Made by a program: the position numbers and the translations under genes. A model generated the notes under the pieces. That model was not told the origin of the DNA. It did no database searches and saw only the letters and a list, made by a program, of their open reading frames with translations. Shown one piece after another: positions 25,773 through 32,899 of a DNA stretch of 64,000 nucleotides; position 1 is the first letter of the stretch; every line of letters starts with the position of its first letter. The DNA is from Arenibacter sp. F20364. Lineage in GTDB: Bacteria > Bacteroidota > Bacteroidia > Flavobacteriales > Flavobacteriaceae. The DNA lies in NCBI RefSeq assembly GCF_023015905.1, contig NZ_JALKBD010000005.1, forward strand, positions 124,001-188,000, given 5' to 3'.

Positions 25773-27104
25773 ATGAAAACAAAACTCTTTTTTTTAGCAA
25801 TACTGCTAGGGTTATTTTTTGCCTGCAGTAAAGACGAACCAACGTCTATCAAAGAACCCGTAAAACAACAGAAGCCCATACCAGAAACAGTAAAAAGTAG
25901 CGAGAAACAGATTACAGACTTTCGTTTTACGGGTATCGACAACAATGGGGTTAAGGTTGATATTCCAGGGGAAATTGACGAGCAAGCCAAGGCCATTGCC
26001 ACAAAAATGCCCAGTGGTACCGAAATAACCGCTTTGGAGCCCGTATTGGAGATCCCCGATGCGGCGGTTTACGAACCCTTGGGCCCGCAAGACTTTAGCA
26101 CCCCCATCAACTATACCGTTACCGCCGAGGATGGTACCAGCCGCACCTACCTAACAACTGTAGAGGTAGCTCTGAGCCAAAAAGAGATTTTACTGCGTAT
26201 TACCGCTGCCAACCCTAATAGTACCTTGGATTGGAAAGAAATAGATGACCTCAACGATTGGGAAGAGGTGACCCTGGATGAAAATGGCTTAATAGTTGAA
26301 ATAAATTTATTTAAAAAAAACATTGCGATTGTACCCCCTGAGATCGGCCAATTGAGTTATTTGGGAACTTTGCTTCTGAATCATAATGACCTACATAGCC
26401 TGCCCCCTGAAATTGGACAATTAAGTAATTTGCAATTTCTAGATCTGAATTTGAACGAATTAAGTAGCCTGCCCAAAGAAATCGGGCATTTAAGCAGTTT
26501 GGAAACCTTGACTTTCTCCAGCAATAGCCTCAACAGCCTGCCCCCAGAATTCGGACAACTGAGTAGTTTACGATTTCTGAATTTGACTAATAATAAACTC
26601 GACAACCTGCCTCCCGAAATCGGGCAATTGAGCAGTTTAGAAATCTTGGGCTTACAAGACAATTATTTGTCAAGTCTACCCCCTGAAATCGGCCAATTGA
26701 GTAATCTGGAAGGTCTGTTTCTGGATTTTAACGACCTCAGCAGCCTGCCTTCAGAGATCGGGCAATTGAGCAGTCTACGAACCCTGTCTTTGACCAAAAA
26801 CAACATCAGCAGTCTGCCCTCCGAGATGCGGCAACTGGTTAATTTGAAAGAGTTATACTTGAATGATAATAATTTGAGTCAGTTCAACCATGTGCCCTAC
26901 ATAGCTTCCGGGGACAATACCCCATCCGTCGGTTGTTCTACGGAGGCAACGAATCTAGAGCATTTAGGCTTATTAGGGAACCCTGCCTTGGAAGCCTTGA
27001 AGCAATGTATCTGTGACCTAGATACGGATATGGGAGGTACGGTAGATATTGATGTGGTACCCAATTTAGTTCGTTGTGAAGGGGATGTCGTTAGCGGTAA
27101 GTAA
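25773..27104 (+). CDS. Leucine-rich-repeat lipoprotein
   Basis: 443 residues. Signal peptide with lipobox LFFAC (Cys18), then a low-complexity linker, a DUF5018-like beta domain (about 45-135; ends YTVTAEDGTSRTYLTTVEV) and about seven leucine-rich repeats of 23 residues (about 190-360) with the consensus LPPEIGQLSSLxxLxLxxNxL. The C-terminal cap contains three cysteines. The repeats are also visible as near-identical DNA segments, so copy number may vary by recombination. This is a surface-exposed binding protein; its ligand is unknown. It begins 11 bases after the OsmC gene, but a functional link is not evident. Confidence 0.85.
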   Translation: MKTKLFFLAILLGLFFACSKDEPTSIKEPVKQQKPIPETVKSSEKQITDFRFTGIDNNGVKVDIPGEIDEQAKAIATKMPSGTEITALEPVLEIPDAAVYEPLGPQDFSTPINYTVTAEDGTSRTYLTTVEVALSQKEILLRITAANPNSTLDWKEIDDLNDWEEVTLDENGLIVEINLFKKNIAIVPPEIGQLSYLGTLLLNHNDLHSLPPEIGQLSNLQFLDLNLNELSSLPKEIGHLSSLETLTFSSNSLNSLPPEFGQLSSLRFLNLTNNKLDNLPPEIGQLSSLEILGLQDNYLSSLPPEIGQLSNLEGLFLDFNDLSSLPSEIGQLSSLRTLSLTKNNISSLPSEMRQLVNLKELYLNDNNLSQFNHVPYIASGDNTPSVGCSTEATNLEHLGLLGNPALEALKQCICDLDTDMGGTVDIDVVPNLVRCEGDVVSGK

Positions 27105-27123
27105 TATAAATACTGCAATAAAA

Positions 27124-27640
27124 ATGGTGTTGAAAACAAGACTCTTAATATTAGGTCTGCTGTTCGGACTTATCTTTTGCTTGCCGTAAAGATGAAACGG
27201 GCTCTAATACAAACTATTCCTTTGCCTATAAAAGAACGAAAATCGCAATCAATGACCGAAATGAATTTATAGATGACTTTTAACTTTGAACAATAGAAAA
27301 TACTCACTCGATTAAGGAATAGAACTAATTTCTGAACCAAATATGACCTTGGCATACCTAGCCAAAAGTAATTACCTTTAGTTAGCAAATTACCACGGGG
27401 TAACTAAACAGCCTTCCGTTAGGTTTAATGCTTATTATGAAAACTTTAGTTCAGGAAATTGTAACCAATAACTACCTTTTAGTAGTAATAATGCAGTTCC
27501 CCTCCCGATAATTTCCCAAGGGTTTCCACAGAATAATACTGTGTATTTTGCTACCCTGCATTGTATAAAACCAAAGATATCGTTTTACTGAAAAATGTTT
27601 GGAAAGATAGAAATATTGGAGTTGCTTATAGAAACCTTTT
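27124..27640 (+). pseudogene. Decayed lipoprotein gene
   Basis: Begins like a shortened copy of the previous gene's leader: MVLKTRLLILGLLFGLIF, then a stop. If one T is removed from the TTTT run at about 27174-27177 the frame continues as an ACRKDET lipobox and linker to a stop near 27284. Further downstream, pieces of one frame (VTKQPSVRFNAYYENF, GFPQNNTVYFATLHC) are interrupted by stops. No family is recognised. This looks like a recently broken exported protein gene; a sequencing error could explain one lesion but not all of them. Confidence 0.65.
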
Positions 27641-27706
27641 TGGATTTAAAAGGGTACGCAAAATTGCGAGTGAAGGTATCTGACAACGTGAAGTTCTCTT
27701 TCAACA

Positions 27707-29503
27707 TCATATCACCCTCTTAAAAAGTAACAATCGCATATCCATAACTTCCTCCCCCGGTATTTTTAGCGCTTTGAGCACTAGTTTGCCCCTACCCTTT
27801 TTCAAGCTAATTTTCCCTAGATCCATAGGTATAAAGTCCTTGGTATAGGATTCAATTCTGGGGCCACGATCCCGTTCTGCCCCAACTAGTGGTGGGTCAT
27901 GTGCTGTGGTTATGGTTGCCTTTAAGGAACTTTCCCCTAAGCGCAATTCAAATTCAGACCCTAAGTCCTGTTCTTTAACAGTATAATAAAGTTCTACTTC
28001 AAATTCCCCATCGGCCAATACCTCCACATCCCAGCTTATGCTATCCTCTGTACTTTTCCAGTTGGTAAAAAAGGTATCGTTGGGATGCCTGTTACTCCGG
28101 TCTATATTACCATGTGCTACCCCGTCCCTAGCAGGAATCTGGGTATACACAAAATCAGGATGGCCCAAAGTAAAAGGCCGATCCTCTGTCTCTTTGGATT
28201 TTGGCATTACTTCTTGTAACCAATCGCTTTTTAATAGTTTCAAAGAATCTGTGAGTTGTGGCAGTTTCCCAGAAAGGTCTGTAGTCTGTCCCCCATCCAT
28301 CTTCATATCATAGAGTCTGTCCTTACTGTCCAAGCGATAATTTTGCGTTCGGATACTTGTACTCCCGTTCCAATGGTTATATACTACCCTAGCATCCCAG
28401 GACGGGCTATTGTCCATCAATAGCGGCTTTAAGCTTTTACCGTCCAAAGGCTTCAAGGTATTCACCTCAATTTGGGCCAAATCAGATAAAGTGGGCAATA
28501 TATCTATAGAACTTGCTATTTCTGAAATATGCTTGCCTTGAGGTAGTTTGTTCTTCCATTGCATGACCAAGGGGGATCGTACCCCGCCCTCATCGGTAGA
28601 TCCCTTTCTGCCACGCATTCCGGCATTCCATCGCCATCCGTTAGGTCCGTTGTCCGACAAGTATATTACAATAGTATTTTCCACCAATTGCAGGTCCCTT
28701 AGTTTGTCTAACACCCTACCCACATTGTCATCTATATTTTCCACCATGGCCAGGGCCGCCCTGGTAAAGTTCTCGTTCTCCTCTTCCTCCCCATGATATT
28801 TCATGCTTAGCGCCTTATCCTTGAACCTATTCCAATACTCATCCGGCACCTGCATGGGGCTATGGGGCGTGTTATATGGCAGGTACAAGAAAAAGGGTCT
28901 TTCCTTGTTCCTGTCCATAAAATCCAAGCCTTTGTTGGTAAGATCGTCTATGATAAAGCCGTCTCCCTTTACAATTTCCCCGTTGTGCTCCAACATGGGA
29001 CTGAAATAATTGCCCCAATGTCCGGAACAGAAGCCATAAAAATCATCAAATCCCCTGGCATTGGGATGATAAGGAGCTTGCATGCCGTTATGCCATTTTC
29101 CGTAAGCAGCAGTGGTATATCCAGCCTGTTTAAAAACTTCTGCAAGGGTGGTTTCATCCAAATTTAGACGTTCACCACCTGAAGAAGTGGAATAGACCCC
29201 TACCCTCGGAAAATAACGGCCGGTCAAAAGTTCGGCCCTAGTGGGAGAACATACCGGGCTTACGTAAAAATGATCAAAAGTGACCCCATTTTTGGCTATG
29301 GCATCTATATTCGGGGTTGCCAGATTGGTATTGCCGGAAATCCCCAAATCTCCCCAACCTTGGTCGTCGGCCAAGATGAGTACGATGTTGGGTTTTTCGT
29401 TGCGCGGGGCATTGGAAGTGGATTCAGGTTTCGTCTTTTCTTTGCAAGAAAGTGATAATCCCAATATGGCCAGGACCATACACTTTAATAAAAGGTTCCC
29501 CAT
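27707..29503 (-). CDS. Secreted sulfatase (formylglycine type) lipoprotein
   Basis: 598 residues. Lipobox LSLSC (Cys20). Sulfatase core: metal Asp pair in ILADDQGWGDLG (about 43-54), and the catalytic signature C85-S-P-T-R89, where Cys is matured to formylglycine by an anaerobic or FGE-type modifying enzyme not present in the window. AYGKWHNG and YLSDNGPNG supply further active-site residues. The C-terminal 150 residues form an added beta-rich domain. S1-family sulfatases remove sulfate from marine algal or animal glycans; the substrate is not predictable from sequence alone. A 19-base inverted repeat lies upstream. Confidence 0.93.
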   Translation of the reverse strand: MGNLLLKCMVLAILGLSLSCKEKTKPESTSNAPRNEKPNIVLILADDQGWGDLGISGNTNLATPNIDAIAKNGVTFDHFYVSPVCSPTRAELLTGRYFPRVGVYSTSSGGERLNLDETTLAEVFKQAGYTTAAYGKWHNGMQAPYHPNARGFDDFYGFCSGHWGNYFSPMLEHNGEIVKGDGFIIDDLTNKGLDFMDRNKERPFFLYLPYNTPHSPMQVPDEYWNRFKDKALSMKYHGEEEENENFTRAALAMVENIDDNVGRVLDKLRDLQLVENTIVIYLSDNGPNGWRWNAGMRGRKGSTDEGGVRSPLVMQWKNKLPQGKHISEIASSIDILPTLSDLAQIEVNTLKPLDGKSLKPLLMDNSPSWDARVVYNHWNGSTSIRTQNYRLDSKDRLYDMKMDGGQTTDLSGKLPQLTDSLKLLKSDWLQEVMPKSKETEDRPFTLGHPDFVYTQIPARDGVAHGNIDRSNRHPNDTFFTNWKSTEDSISWDVEVLADGEFEVELYYTVKEQDLGSEFELRLGESSLKATITTAHDPPLVGAERDRGPRIESYTKDFIPMDLGKISLKKGRGKLVLKALKIPGEEVMDMRLLLFKRVI

Positions 29504-29521
29504 ATGACTGTTATTTTGGAA

Positions 29522-29550
29522 GCATAAGATAAGTAATCTAGTTGATTACT
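29522..29550 (-). promoter_or_regulatory. Promoter region of the sulfatase gene with inverted repeat
   Basis: AGTAATC-TAGTT-GATTACT (29532-29550) is a perfect 7-bp inverted repeat with a 5-base spacer. On the minus strand a TATCTTAT box (29522-29529), a weak match to the -7 consensus, lies next to it. The repeat could be an operator for a dimeric regulator; which one is unknown. Confidence 0.4.
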
Positions 29551-29630
29551 GAGTAAATTCCCCTAAACCTGTATTTGAAATATTTTCCGAGTATTTCATT
29601 TTGATCTAGCTATAAAAACCAGACTAGAAA

Positions 29631-29719
29631 GGGATTGGCTACGCCCTTCCCTCAAAGCTCCGCTTTGAAAACCACAAAAAGTCGCGCTTCGCCGAACTCC
29701 AAAAAAGAAGCGAGCTTCA
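29631..29719. repeat. 89-bp direct repeat, copy 1
   Basis: Matches 29758-29846 with two differences. It contains a CAAAGC-TCC-GCTTTG hairpin and ends with the first arm of the tRNA terminator. The two copies are offset by 127 bases. Confidence 0.9.
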
Positions 29720-29757
29720 ACCATTTCCCAAAACTTCCCAGAACATACCGGAACTCG

Positions 29758-29846
29758 GGGATTGGCTGCGCCCTTCCCTCAAAGCTCCGCTTTGAAAACC
29801 ACAAAAAGTCGTGCTTCGCCGAACTCCAAAAAAGAAGCGAGCTTCA
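29758..29846. repeat. 89-bp direct repeat, copy 2
   Basis: Second copy of 29631-29719, ending in AAGCGAGCTTCA. Here that sequence is followed by its complement, forming the tRNA terminator; copy 1 lacks the complement. The duplication therefore seems to have started in the trailer of the tRNA gene. Confidence 0.9.
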
Positions 29847-29862
29847 TTTTTGAAGCTCGCTT
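29826..29862 (-). terminator. Terminator of tRNA-Arg
   Basis: On the minus strand AAGCGAGCTTCA / TGAAGCTCGCTT, a perfect 12-bp stem with a 4-base loop, runs into six T's. A second small hairpin (AACCAC-AAAAAA-GTGGTT) lies between it and the tRNA. Confidence 0.85.
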
Positions 29863-29890
29863 GCACAACCACTTTTTTGTGGTTTATCCG

Positions 29891-29964
29891 TGACCCCGGA
29901 GGGATTCAAACCCCCAACCCTCAGAGCCGAAATCTGATGCGCTATTCAGTTGCGCCACGGGGCC
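29891..29964 (-). tRNA. tRNA-Arg (anticodon UCG)
   Basis: 74 bases folding into a full cloverleaf. The acceptor stem GGCCCCG pairs with CGGGGTC with one G-U, the discriminator is A, the anticodon stem is CAGA / TCTG with loop TTTCGGC, so the anticodon is TCG (29928-29930), reading CGA. The T arm is GTTTGAATCCC. CCA is not encoded. Its first 23 bases overlap the end of the GIY-YIG gene on the same strand, and a second copy of positions 1-34 lies about 280 bases upstream (see 30208-30306). Confidence 0.95.
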
Positions 29965-30199
29965 TTATATTTAATTTTCTCCAACGTCTACCTGCAGCCG
30001 ATTTTAGATACTTTTCTCGTTCTCTAGCTGCCAACCTGTTTTCGTAATCCTCCGTCAGGATTACTTCCCAAGGTACATAAGCCTTGGTCGATTTTGTCTT
30101 TCCTGAATTATGCTGCTTGATTCGAACTTCTATATTATCCGTAATCCCAACATAATATCTTTCAAAACTACTACTATATATTACATAGACCTTATACAT
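29942..30199 (-). CDS. GIY-YIG nuclease domain protein overlapping tRNA-Arg
   Basis: 85 residues, nearly all one GIY-YIG domain: VYVIY and YYVGIT (residues 4-20) form the motif, Arg26 is in EVRIKQHNSG and the metal-binding Glu is in REREKYLKS. It resembles the small stand-alone UPF0213-type proteins common in Bacteroidota. The last seven codons (RPRGATE) and stop are read from the 5' end of the tRNA-Arg gene. Upstream of its start is a broken copy of the same tRNA 5' half. The domain cuts DNA in homing endonucleases and UvrC; here it could drive mobility of the unit, which is inference. Activity is not proven. Confidence 0.85.
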   Translation of the reverse strand: MYKVYVIYSSSFERYYVGITDNIEVRIKQHNSGKTKSTKAYVPWEVILTEDYENRLAAREREKYLKSAAGRRWRKLNIRPRGATE

Positions 30200-30207
30200 T
30201 CTCTATA

Positions 30208-30306
30208 AAATCTGATGCGCCCCGCCCGAACGTGCCAACGATTATTCAATTACAACTTCCCTACCACGTTCGGGCACGGGCGGGTATTCAGTTGCGCCAC
30301 GGGGCC
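30208..30306 (-). pseudogene. Partial tRNA-Arg: 5' half interrupted by a 64-bp insert
   Basis: On the minus strand bases 30306-30285 equal positions 1-22 of the intact tRNA-Arg, and 30220-30208 equal the next positions through T34. The intervening 64 bases (30221-30284) are absent from the intact gene. Similarity begins exactly at the mature 5' end and stops after the first anticodon base. No 3' half is present, so no functional tRNA can be made from this copy. Confidence 0.85.
30221..30284. repeat. 64-bp palindromic GC-rich insertion
   Basis: Ends CCCGCCCG and CGGGCGGG are complementary, and CCCGAACGTG (30225-30234) pairs with CACGTTCGGG (about 30265-30274). The middle is AT-rich (TTATTCAATTACAA). 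This is the form of a small REP- or MITE-like element that has inserted into the tRNA half. Confidence 0.75.
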
Positions 30307-30382
30307 ATTATTTAGTTATCAGTGGGCAGTAACGGTAGGCAGTTTTATAAACAAATACACTATGAACTGCAACTGACTACAT

Positions 30383-30832
30383 TTACATTAAATTCTTTTT
30401 TACAATAGTAGATATAGTCTTCCCATCTGCCTGTCCGGCCAATTTCTGGGAAACGATCCCCATTACCTTTCCCATATCCTTCATCCCTGAAGCTCCAATG
30501 GCATCTATGGTCTGCACCACTACTTTTTCTATCTCTTCCTCGGTCAATTGCTCTGGAAGGAATTTTTCGATGATCACTGCTTGTGCCAGTTCTGGTTCAG
30601 CCAGATCCTCGCGTCCCTGCTCCTTATAGATAGCCGCACTATCCTTGCGCTGCTTTACCAATTTTTGAACTAGCTTAATTTCATCTTCTTCCGACAGTTC
30701 CGCTCCTGGACCTGTTTCGGTCTGCGCCAACAATAAGGCTGATTTTATAGCTCGTAACGACTCCAATGCCACCGTATCCTTGGCCTTCATTGCAGCCTTC
30801 ATATCTTCCATTACCCTCTGCTGTAAACCCAT
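30383..30832 (-). CDS. GatB/YqeY domain protein
   Basis: 149 residues, all helical: MGLQQRVMEDMKAAMKAKD at the start, KQRKDSAAIYKEQGREDLAEPE in the middle and the GxxDxGKVMG-like motif (GMKDMGKVMG, about 117-126) near the end. The domain is shared with the tRNA-binding tail of GatB, suggesting a tRNA-linked role, but stand-alone YqeY proteins have no assigned function. It follows ftsZ, as commonly in this family, but a terminator separates them. Confidence 0.9.
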   Translation of the reverse strand: MGLQQRVMEDMKAAMKAKDTVALESLRAIKSALLLAQTETGPGAELSEEDEIKLVQKLVKQRKDSAAIYKEQGREDLAEPELAQAVIIEKFLPEQLTEEEIEKVVVQTIDAIGASGMKDMGKVMGIVSQKLAGQADGKTISTIVKKNLM

Positions 30833-30854
30833 ATCTTTTTTTTAGCCCTGCGAA

Positions 30855-30891
30855 GATAAAAATAAACCCGAAAATAAAAGCTATTTTCGGG
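30855..30891 (-). terminator. Terminator after ftsZ (end of the dcw cluster)
   Basis: On the minus strand CCCGAAAATA / TATTTTCGGG, a perfect 10-bp stem with a 5-base loop, is followed by TTTATTTTTATC. It separates ftsZ from yqeY. Confidence 0.85.
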
Positions 30892-30926
30892 TCTAAACTT
30901 TAGGATTTATAGTTCTGCGAACAGTA

Positions 30927-32855
30927 CTAGTCTACATTGTCATGTAAATAAGAGTTATTGGACCGTAATTGAATATCGTCATTACTATCCTCACTTAAGC
31001 TTGTTCTGGAAACTTTGTTTTCCTTAGGGTTTTCATTTAAGTTTATCCCTTGTCTCTTATAAGCCGGTTGCTTGGATATTTCATCCAAATTGCTAAGGCT
31101 ATTTTGGAATTTATAATTAAAGTCCTTTAACTTTCTCCGACGTTCGTCTGCGCGTTCCTTTAACAGTATTTCAATTGGGGTGTTAATAGGATCCTCGTCT
31201 TCAACATTAACCCTGTTCTGATTTGAATCCTGTTTTGCAATGGTACGCTTTTCAAATATCAGCTCGTCTTCAACAATACGGGGCTCAAACTCTTCAGCCT
31301 TGGATTTAGCTCCGGTAAGCTTCTTTTCCAACTCCATATAATCGTCCAAGCTATAACGTTTCTCTCCATTCTTATTGTACTCAATGACAGGGATAACCTC
31401 TACATGATCCTTCACTTCAAAATCCTTTACCTCTTCATCCAGATCAAAGGTGATAATATGTTGTGCTTCCTCTTCCTCCTCAACAGGTTTTTTGGCCAAA
31501 GGCATATCAAAACTAAATTCGAACTGATCTTCCTCAATATCCTTGTTGGATACTACCCGGGGATCTACCACCTCTATATCCTTAATCTCATCGGAAGCAT
31601 TTATTATAATAAAATCGTCCTGCACATTTTCCGCAACTACTTCCTCATAGAATACATTAAAATTTCTAATAAAATTAGTGGTAGGTATTAAATCCATTTT
31701 TGATTCCTCCTGCACCACGTTGCGTTTAACCGGAGTTGCCTTAATTTCCTCTTCTTCTTCGACCAACTGGTGAACAACATTCTTTGGAGTCAGATTGTGC
31801 TCCGCGCGTTGCTCATCTTCTAACGTATGAATGATCTTTTTTGACTCCGTATTTACAATATCATCCTGTTGATCTATATTAAAACCCGTGGCAATAACCG
31901 TAACTGCGATCGCCTCGCCCAGTCCCTCATCTTCACCGACCCCCATAATGATGTTGGCTCCAAAACCAGCCTCATTTTGAATATGGTCATTTATTTCACC
32001 TATTTCGTCTATCGTAATTTCCTGAGCACCGGAAACGATAAGCAGCAATACATTCTTTGCACCAGTAATTTTATTGTCGTTCAGCAAGGGGGAATCCAAA
32101 GCCTTCATTATAGCCTCATGCGCCCTGGAAGAACCCGAAGATATGGCCGATCCCATTATCGCCGTACCACTACTGCTCAAAACAGTCTTGGCGTCACGTA
32201 AATCTATGTTTTGAGTATAGTGATGTGTAATAACCTCTGCAATACCACGAGCGGCAGTGGCCAATACTTCATCTGCTTTTGAAAAACCAGCTTTGAATCC
32301 CAAATTACCATATACTTCCCTTAATTTATTATTATTGATAACAATCAAGGAATCTACATTGGCACGTAATTTTTCTATTCCCAACTGAGCCTGTTGGCAA
32401 CGCATTTTACCTTCAAATTGAAAAGGCATGGTAACGATCCCCACTGTAAGAACATCCATTTCCTTAGCCATTTTTGCAATGACAGGGGCAGCACCAGTAC
32501 CTGTTCCCCCGCCCATACCGGCAGTAATAAAGATCATCTTTGTGGTAGTGTCAAGCATTTGCTTGATCTCTTCCATACTTTCAATAGCCGCCTGTTCCCC
32601 TACTTCAGGATTGGCACCAGCGCCCAATCCTTCCGTCAACGAAACTCCCAATTGTATCTTATTGGGCACGGGACTATTTTGAAGGGCTTGCGAATCGGTA
32701 TTGCAAATCACAAAATCCACTCCGTTAATACCGGCCTGGAACATGTGATTAATAGCGTTGCTACCGCCACCGCCAACACCTATGACTTTAATTACATTAC
32801 TTTGATTTTTGGGCAAATCAAAGGATATACTTTCAAATTCAGTGTTCTTGCTCAT
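30927..32855 (-). CDS. ftsZ: Cell division protein FtsZ with long C-terminal tail
   Basis: Tubulin-like GTPase that forms the division ring. The GTPase core (about 1-330) has the GGGGSNAI loop (about 27-34) and the tubulin signature MGGGTGTGAAP (about 113-123); T7 loop residues are in GEINDHIQNEAG. The remaining 310 residues are acidic, Lys/Glu-rich and probably disordered; E. coli FtsZ is only 383 residues long. A conserved peptide (PAYKRQGINLNE, about 610) near the end may be the partner-binding peptide instead of the usual one. Long tails are typical of Flavobacteriia. It is the last gene of the dcw cluster. Confidence 0.97.
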   Translation of the reverse strand: MSKNTEFESISFDLPKNQSNVIKVIGVGGGGSNAINHMFQAGINGVDFVICNTDSQALQNSPVPNKIQLGVSLTEGLGAGANPEVGEQAAIESMEEIKQMLDTTTKMIFITAGMGGGTGTGAAPVIAKMAKEMDVLTVGIVTMPFQFEGKMRCQQAQLGIEKLRANVDSLIVINNNKLREVYGNLGFKAGFSKADEVLATAARGIAEVITHHYTQNIDLRDAKTVLSSSGTAIMGSAISSGSSRAHEAIMKALDSPLLNDNKITGAKNVLLLIVSGAQEITIDEIGEINDHIQNEAGFGANIIMGVGEDEGLGEAIAVTVIATGFNIDQQDDIVNTESKKIIHTLEDEQRAEHNLTPKNVVHQLVEEEEEIKATPVKRNVVQEESKMDLIPTTNFIRNFNVFYEEVVAENVQDDFIIINASDEIKDIEVVDPRVVSNKDIEEDQFEFSFDMPLAKKPVEEEEEAQHIITFDLDEEVKDFEVKDHVEVIPVIEYNKNGEKRYSLDDYMELEKKLTGAKSKAEEFEPRIVEDELIFEKRTIAKQDSNQNRVNVEDEDPINTPIEILLKERADERRRKLKDFNYKFQNSLSNLDEISKQPAYKRQGINLNENPKENKVSRTSLSEDSNDDIQLRSNNSYLHDNVD

Positions 32856-32899
32856 ATTTTTTATTTTACTGGTTTACTATACTGTTCTTATTTTCTAAT

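Noticed and set aside
29631-29846. CRISPR array
   Set aside because: There are only two copies of an 89-bp unit separated by 38 bases, no short regular repeats and no cas genes.
29635-30047. Short plus-strand frames over the tRNA region
   Set aside because: They run through the direct repeats and the antisense of tRNA-Arg; the coding part is on the minus strand.
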